From the NCBI GenBank assembly GCA_045537575.1, contig JAZSPU010000047.1, positions 1 to 51,846 on the forward strand: DNA of 51,846 bases, read 5' to 3'. Of this stretch, positions 49,185 through 51,846 are shown piece by piece. The stretch's first letter is position 1, and every line of letters begins with the position of its first letter. A program made the translations under genes and the position numbers. The DNA is from SIG607 sp045537575 (lineage in GTDB: Bacteria; Bacillota; Clostridia; Oscillospirales; Acutalibacteraceae). The notes under the pieces were generated by a model, which saw only the letters and a list, made by a program, of their open reading frames with translations, had not been told where the DNA came from and did no database searches.

Positions 49185-50384
49185 TTACTCATTGGTATAG
49201 TTATCGAAATAACCTTGAATATATACGATCGGGGTACCCTTATCACCGGAGCCGGATGTCAGATCGCAAAGGGAGCCGATTAAGTCAGTCAGACGTCGTG
49301 GCGTGGTTCCCTGAGATACCATGTTACCCACAAGAGAAGAACCGTCCTTCTGCATAATCTTTCCTTTGATTGCTTCCTGCAACTCTTTACCGGAAAGGCC
49401 CGAAAAATCATTGTCAGCTAAATATTTCAGCTTTAATTCATTGGGCGTGCCTTCCAGACCAGGCGTGTACGCAGGAGATACAACCGGGTCAGCAAGTTCC
49501 CAGATCTTGCCGACAGGATCCTTAAATGCACCGTCACCGTATACCATAACCTCAATATGCTTACCGGTAATTTCAAGAAGCTTTGCCTGAATATCCTTAA
49601 CCATCTTCTGACATTCTTCTCTGGGGAACAGCTTTACAGTATCCTCAGTCGCCTTATTGGAACCAAGCAGACCGTAGCGAGCATTATAGCCACTACCGTC
49701 AACAGACTCGGTCATAATTTCATCCAACCCGTAAACACGTTCAGCACCTGCGACTTTCAGTAAACGCTTAGTGCGAGCACGGCTGTGAATATCACAATTG
49801 AGAACATTCTTGGTGTAATTGAGTATTGCTCGGCAGTCGTTGGCAAAGATAACCTCTACCTCGGCTCCTGACTCACGAACCAAATTGGAATAATATTCTA
49901 CGTAATCAACACCCGTGAAGGTATGTTTTGGATATCCAAACAAGCTCCTCCACTCATTCTCGGTCAACACATCGGTATAAGGGTTAATGCCTTTTTCATC
50001 AAGCAAATCTATATCAACAAGATGGTTTCCCACCTCATCAGACGGGTAGCTGAGCATCAAAACAACCTTTTTGCAACCTTTGGCAATACCGCGCAAACAA
50101 ATTGCAAAGCGGTTTCTGCTGAGAATCGGAAAGATAACACCGACGGTTTCTCCTCCAAACTTATTTCGTACATCTGTTGCTATATTGTCCACGCTTGCAT
50201 AGTTGCCCTGTGCACGAGCCACAATCGCCTCAGTCATACAGACAACATCCCGATCTCTCGGAATAAGTCCTTCCACGTTCATTGCTTCAACAACGGAACC
50301 TGTTACAATTTCCGCCAAGTTGTCACCCTGACGGATAATCGGAGCACGGAGTCCCATTGAAACTGTTCCATATACTCTGCTCAT
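49185..50384 (-). CDS. CofE-like (F420-0 gamma-glutamyl ligase) family protein
   Basis: 399 residues, longer than the roughly 250 of typical CofE. N-terminal pattern LRAPIIRQGDNLAEIVTGSV, RDRDVVCMTEAIVARAQGNY, and FPILSRNRFAICLRGIA recall the CofE fold, as do VMVYGDGAFKDPVGKIWELADPVVSP and the C-terminal LCDLTSGSGDKGTPIVYIQGY. True CofE adds glutamate to coenzyme F420, which Clostridia are not known to make, so this Firmicute form probably ligates or modifies another carboxyl substrate. First gene of the cassette operon, divergent from the LysR gene. GGAGG upstream of ATG. Confidence 0.8.
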   Translation of the reverse strand: MSRVYGTVSMGLRAPIIRQGDNLAEIVTGSVVEAMNVEGLIPRDRDVVCMTEAIVARAQGNYASVDNIATDVRNKFGGETVGVIFPILSRNRFAICLRGIAKGCKKVVLMLSYPSDEVGNHLVDIDLLDEKGINPYTDVLTENEWRSLFGYPKHTFTGVDYVEYYSNLVRESGAEVEVIFANDCRAILNYTKNVLNCDIHSRARTKRLLKVAGAERVYGLDEIMTESVDGSGYNARYGLLGSNKATEDTVKLFPREECQKMVKDIQAKLLEITGKHIEVMVYGDGAFKDPVGKIWELADPVVSPAYTPGLEGTPNELKLKYLADNDFSGLSGKELQEAIKGKIMQKDGSSLVGNMVSQGTTPRRLTDLIGSLCDLTSGSGDKGTPIVYIQGYFDNYTNE

Positions 50385-50421
50385 AATTTTCCTCCAACTA
50401 TTGACTAATTCTTCTGATACT

Positions 50422-50450
50422 ATTATAATACAAATACAGTCATAAGTAAA
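50422..50450 (-). promoter_or_regulatory. Promoter of the cassette operon
   Basis: Minus strand TTTACT (50445-50450), 17-base spacer, TATAAT (50422-50427). The -35 lies inside the dyad at 50443-50464. Confidence 0.65.
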
Positions 50451-50464
50451 ATAGATAATACTTA
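50443..50464. promoter_or_regulatory. LysR-type dyad operator
   Basis: TAAGTA (50443-50448) and TACTTA (50459-50464) form an inverted repeat with a 10-base centre, in the 103-base divergent region between the CofE-like and LysR genes. It covers the -35 of the operon promoter and ends 24 bases from the lysR start, a usual LysR autoregulatory position. Confidence 0.65.
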
Positions 50465-50487
50465 CAACAGTAATAAGGTGAACTTAT

Positions 50488-51375
50488 ATGAAAACAAAAC
50501 TTGATTATTACCGAATTTTTTATGAAACTGCACGTTACCGTTCATTTTCTACCGCAGCTGGGCGCTTATATATTTCACAGTCAGCCATTTCTCAATGCAT
50601 ACATCAGCTCGAAGATGACCTTAATGTGCAACTCTTTGTAAGAACAAGAAAAGGCGTATCACTCACAAACGAAGGGAAAATTCTTTTTTTGAAGGTTGAA
50701 AATGCAATCAACTCTATAGAACAAGGCGAAAGCCAACTTGAAAGACTTCGCCATCTTGAATTGGGTGAGCTTCGAATTGCCGCAGGCGATACGATTACAA
50801 CACACTTTCTTTTGAAGTATCTTGAGGATTTTCATGCAACATATCCCGATATCAGAATTGAAATGGCAAACTCCTATTCTTCCCAGATGCTCACGCTTGT
50901 GAAAGAAGGAAAGGCAGATCTTGCCTTTGTCAATATGCCGATGGAGGACGAAGAACTCACCTTTGAAGAATGCCTTGAAATCAACGACGTTTTCGTTTGC
51001 GGTCCGGATTTCGAGACCAAGGCATCTTATTCGTGGGAAGAAGTAGCGGGGTTGCCGTTGATCCTTATTGAAAAAAACGCATCATCACGGCACTTTCTTG
51101 AAAAGAACTTCAACGAAAATAACATATCTTTAAATCCGCAAATTGAGGTAGCAGTACACGATCTGCTGATTCGTTTTGCTTCTATTCATCTTGGTGTTTC
51201 GTGTGTTGTTGAGCAATTTGCAAGCAAAGAGTTAGAAAAAGGTATCATCAAGAGAATACCGCTTGACCCGCCGCTACCGAAACGAAGCATCGGTTGTGCT
51301 TACCTCAAAAACGCACCGCTTTCTTATGCTGCGAAAGCATTTTTAGATTTGATCAAACAACAAGGGCAAAAATAG
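50488..51375 (+). CDS. LysR-family transcription regulator
   Basis: 295 residues. N-terminal winged helix-turn-helix (DYYRIFYETARYRSFSTAAGRLYISQSAISQCIHQLEDDLNVQLFVRTRKGV), then a linker helix and a periplasmic-binding-like effector domain (LGELRIAAGDTITTHFLLKYLEDFHATYPDIRIEM onward). It diverges from the five-gene purine/DAP operon and very probably regulates it; the effector cannot be inferred. AAGGTG site. Followed by its own terminator. Confidence 0.93.
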   Translation: MKTKLDYYRIFYETARYRSFSTAAGRLYISQSAISQCIHQLEDDLNVQLFVRTRKGVSLTNEGKILFLKVENAINSIEQGESQLERLRHLELGELRIAAGDTITTHFLLKYLEDFHATYPDIRIEMANSYSSQMLTLVKEGKADLAFVNMPMEDEELTFEECLEINDVFVCGPDFETKASYSWEEVAGLPLILIEKNASSRHFLEKNFNENNISLNPQIEVAVHDLLIRFASIHLGVSCVVEQFASKELEKGIIKRIPLDPPLPKRSIGCAYLKNAPLSYAAKAFLDLIKQQGQK

Positions 51376-51713
51376 TTTTTTCTAATCCTTGCATTTTACG
51401 ATTCCCTGATCCTTTGTCTAATATTATTCATTTGAGCGATCCATTTCATATAGAAACATTCTTTGCGTTACTGCTTTGAATAAAAAAGCCGAATGAGTTT
51501 GGACGCTCATCTGGCTTTTTCTGCGACAGTTTGAATATTTAGTTTTAACTGCTCAGAATATGTATTTCTGACGCAAATTAGAATGCATTCTACTCCTTTC
51601 TAAAAATCGCCGAAAAACCGATTTTGACCGGATTTTGTGCAAATTGAGTTGGACAAAAATCAGCGAAAACTCCAGTGTTTATAAGACTTTATCGCTCTTG
51701 GTGTTATTATACC
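51376..51713. other. Gene-free stretch at the right end of the cassette
   Basis: No convincing ORF on either strand. It begins with the terminator after the LysR gene and continues as about 190 bases of AT-rich sequence up to the spoVT stub. Small inverted repeats such as CCGAAAAACCG occur. I see no recombinase gene or tRNA remnant here. Confidence 0.6.
51483..51522 (+). terminator. Terminator after the LysR gene
   Basis: AAAAAGCC (51483-51490) pairs with GGCTTTTT (51513-51520), with an inner ATGAG/CTCAT stem, about 110 bases past the stop; T-tract on the plus strand. Confidence 0.82.
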
Positions 51714-51752
51714 TCATTCATCTATTCGACACACTATTCCTGTTGCTTTCAT
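51714..51752 (-). pseudogene. Truncated spoVT 5' fragment
   Basis: ATG at 51752 opens MKATGIVCRIDE and then stops at 51714. It matches the first 12 residues of intact SpoVT at ten positions, with several silent-type base differences, so it comes from a diverged spoVT allele. The ribosome-binding site and promoter upstream are nearly identical to the intact gene. Confidence 0.8.
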
Positions 51753-51824
51753 ATATACAAAAACTCCTTTTCACTATTGAATGATGTGGAGTTAGTATGT
51801 GGAATATTGCCATTATTATACTCA
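51739..51824. repeat. Direct repeat, right copy
   Basis: 86 bases, matching 44279-44362 with two substitutions and a 2-base insertion. It carries the same GTATA/CATACTA promoter elements (51793-51821) and ribosome-binding site. Homology ends at 51824; the remaining 22 bases of the window differ from the left flank. Confidence 0.93.
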
Positions 51825-51846
51825 AAAGAGACTTGCTTTTTCACTC

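Noticed and set aside
49185..50384. Evidence for coenzyme F420 synthesis
   Set aside because: Only a CofE-like protein is present; no other F420 gene is in the window and the lineage is not known to make F420.
44363..51713. Integrative element with its own recombinase
   Set aside because: No integrase, transposase, relaxase or resolvase ORF was found between the repeats; mobility is only inferred from the flanks.

Overview
The window is a low-to-medium GC Firmicute chromosome segment, most likely from an anaerobic, spore-forming gut or rumen Clostridia of the Ruminococcaceae/Oscillospiraceae type. The signs are SpoVT, a threonine T-box leader, strong AGGAGG ribosome-binding sites with some TTG/GTG starts, dockerin modules on secreted proteins, and the rimP-nusA-rnpM-ylxQ-infB-rbfA-nrnA-truB-ribF order. 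No phage structural genes, transposase, integrase, CRISPR array, rRNA or tRNA were seen.

Layout. 1-5.8 kb: housekeeping genes (gdhA cut by the left edge, T-box-controlled thrS, tsaE-tsaB-rpiB, a divergent rodA-type gene). 5.9-20 kb: an accessory catabolic island made of three consecutive modules, each an AraC-type regulator facing away from the enzyme gene(s) it probably controls: PocR-AraC with an FAD oxidoreductase, AraC with a Gfo/Idh/MocA oxidoreductase, and AraC with a six-gene operon. That operon encodes an MlrC-type metallopeptidase, an M24/creatinase-fold protein lacking several canonical active-site residues, a small sensory-rhodopsin-transducer-like protein and three large cytoplasmic glycosidase-like proteins. 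20-21 kb: rpsF-ssb-rpsR with an autoregulatory-looking leader. 21-36 kb: envelope genes, namely three secreted proteins with dockerin modules, TspO, a U32 protease, MgtE behind a switch-like 5' leader, and a CYTH/hydrolase/Mur-ligase/Ddl/CDF transporter run. 36-43.7 kb: the rimP-nusA-infB translation operon, reading leftwards, with a terminator-like hairpin in its leader.

43.7-51.8 kb is the most unusual part. spoVT is preceded by an in-frame foreign-looking ORF. An 84-86 bp block covering the spoVT promoter, ribosome-binding site and first codons recurs at the right end of the window, attached to a spoVT stub that stops after 12 codons. Between the two copies lies a 7.4 kb cassette: a LysR regulator divergent from a five-gene operon (CofE-like ligase, GMP synthetase without its glutaminase domain, purC, a PurF whose N-terminal catalytic Cys is Gly, and meso-diaminopimelate dehydrogenase). 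Three of these enzymes would have to use free ammonia rather than glutamine, so I propose that the cassette is an ammonia-driven purine/cell-wall biosynthesis unit inserted at spoVT. This is inference from domain content and has not been tested.

Promoters listed are sigma-A-like matches read by eye; protein assignments rest on motifs recognised in the translations, without database searches.
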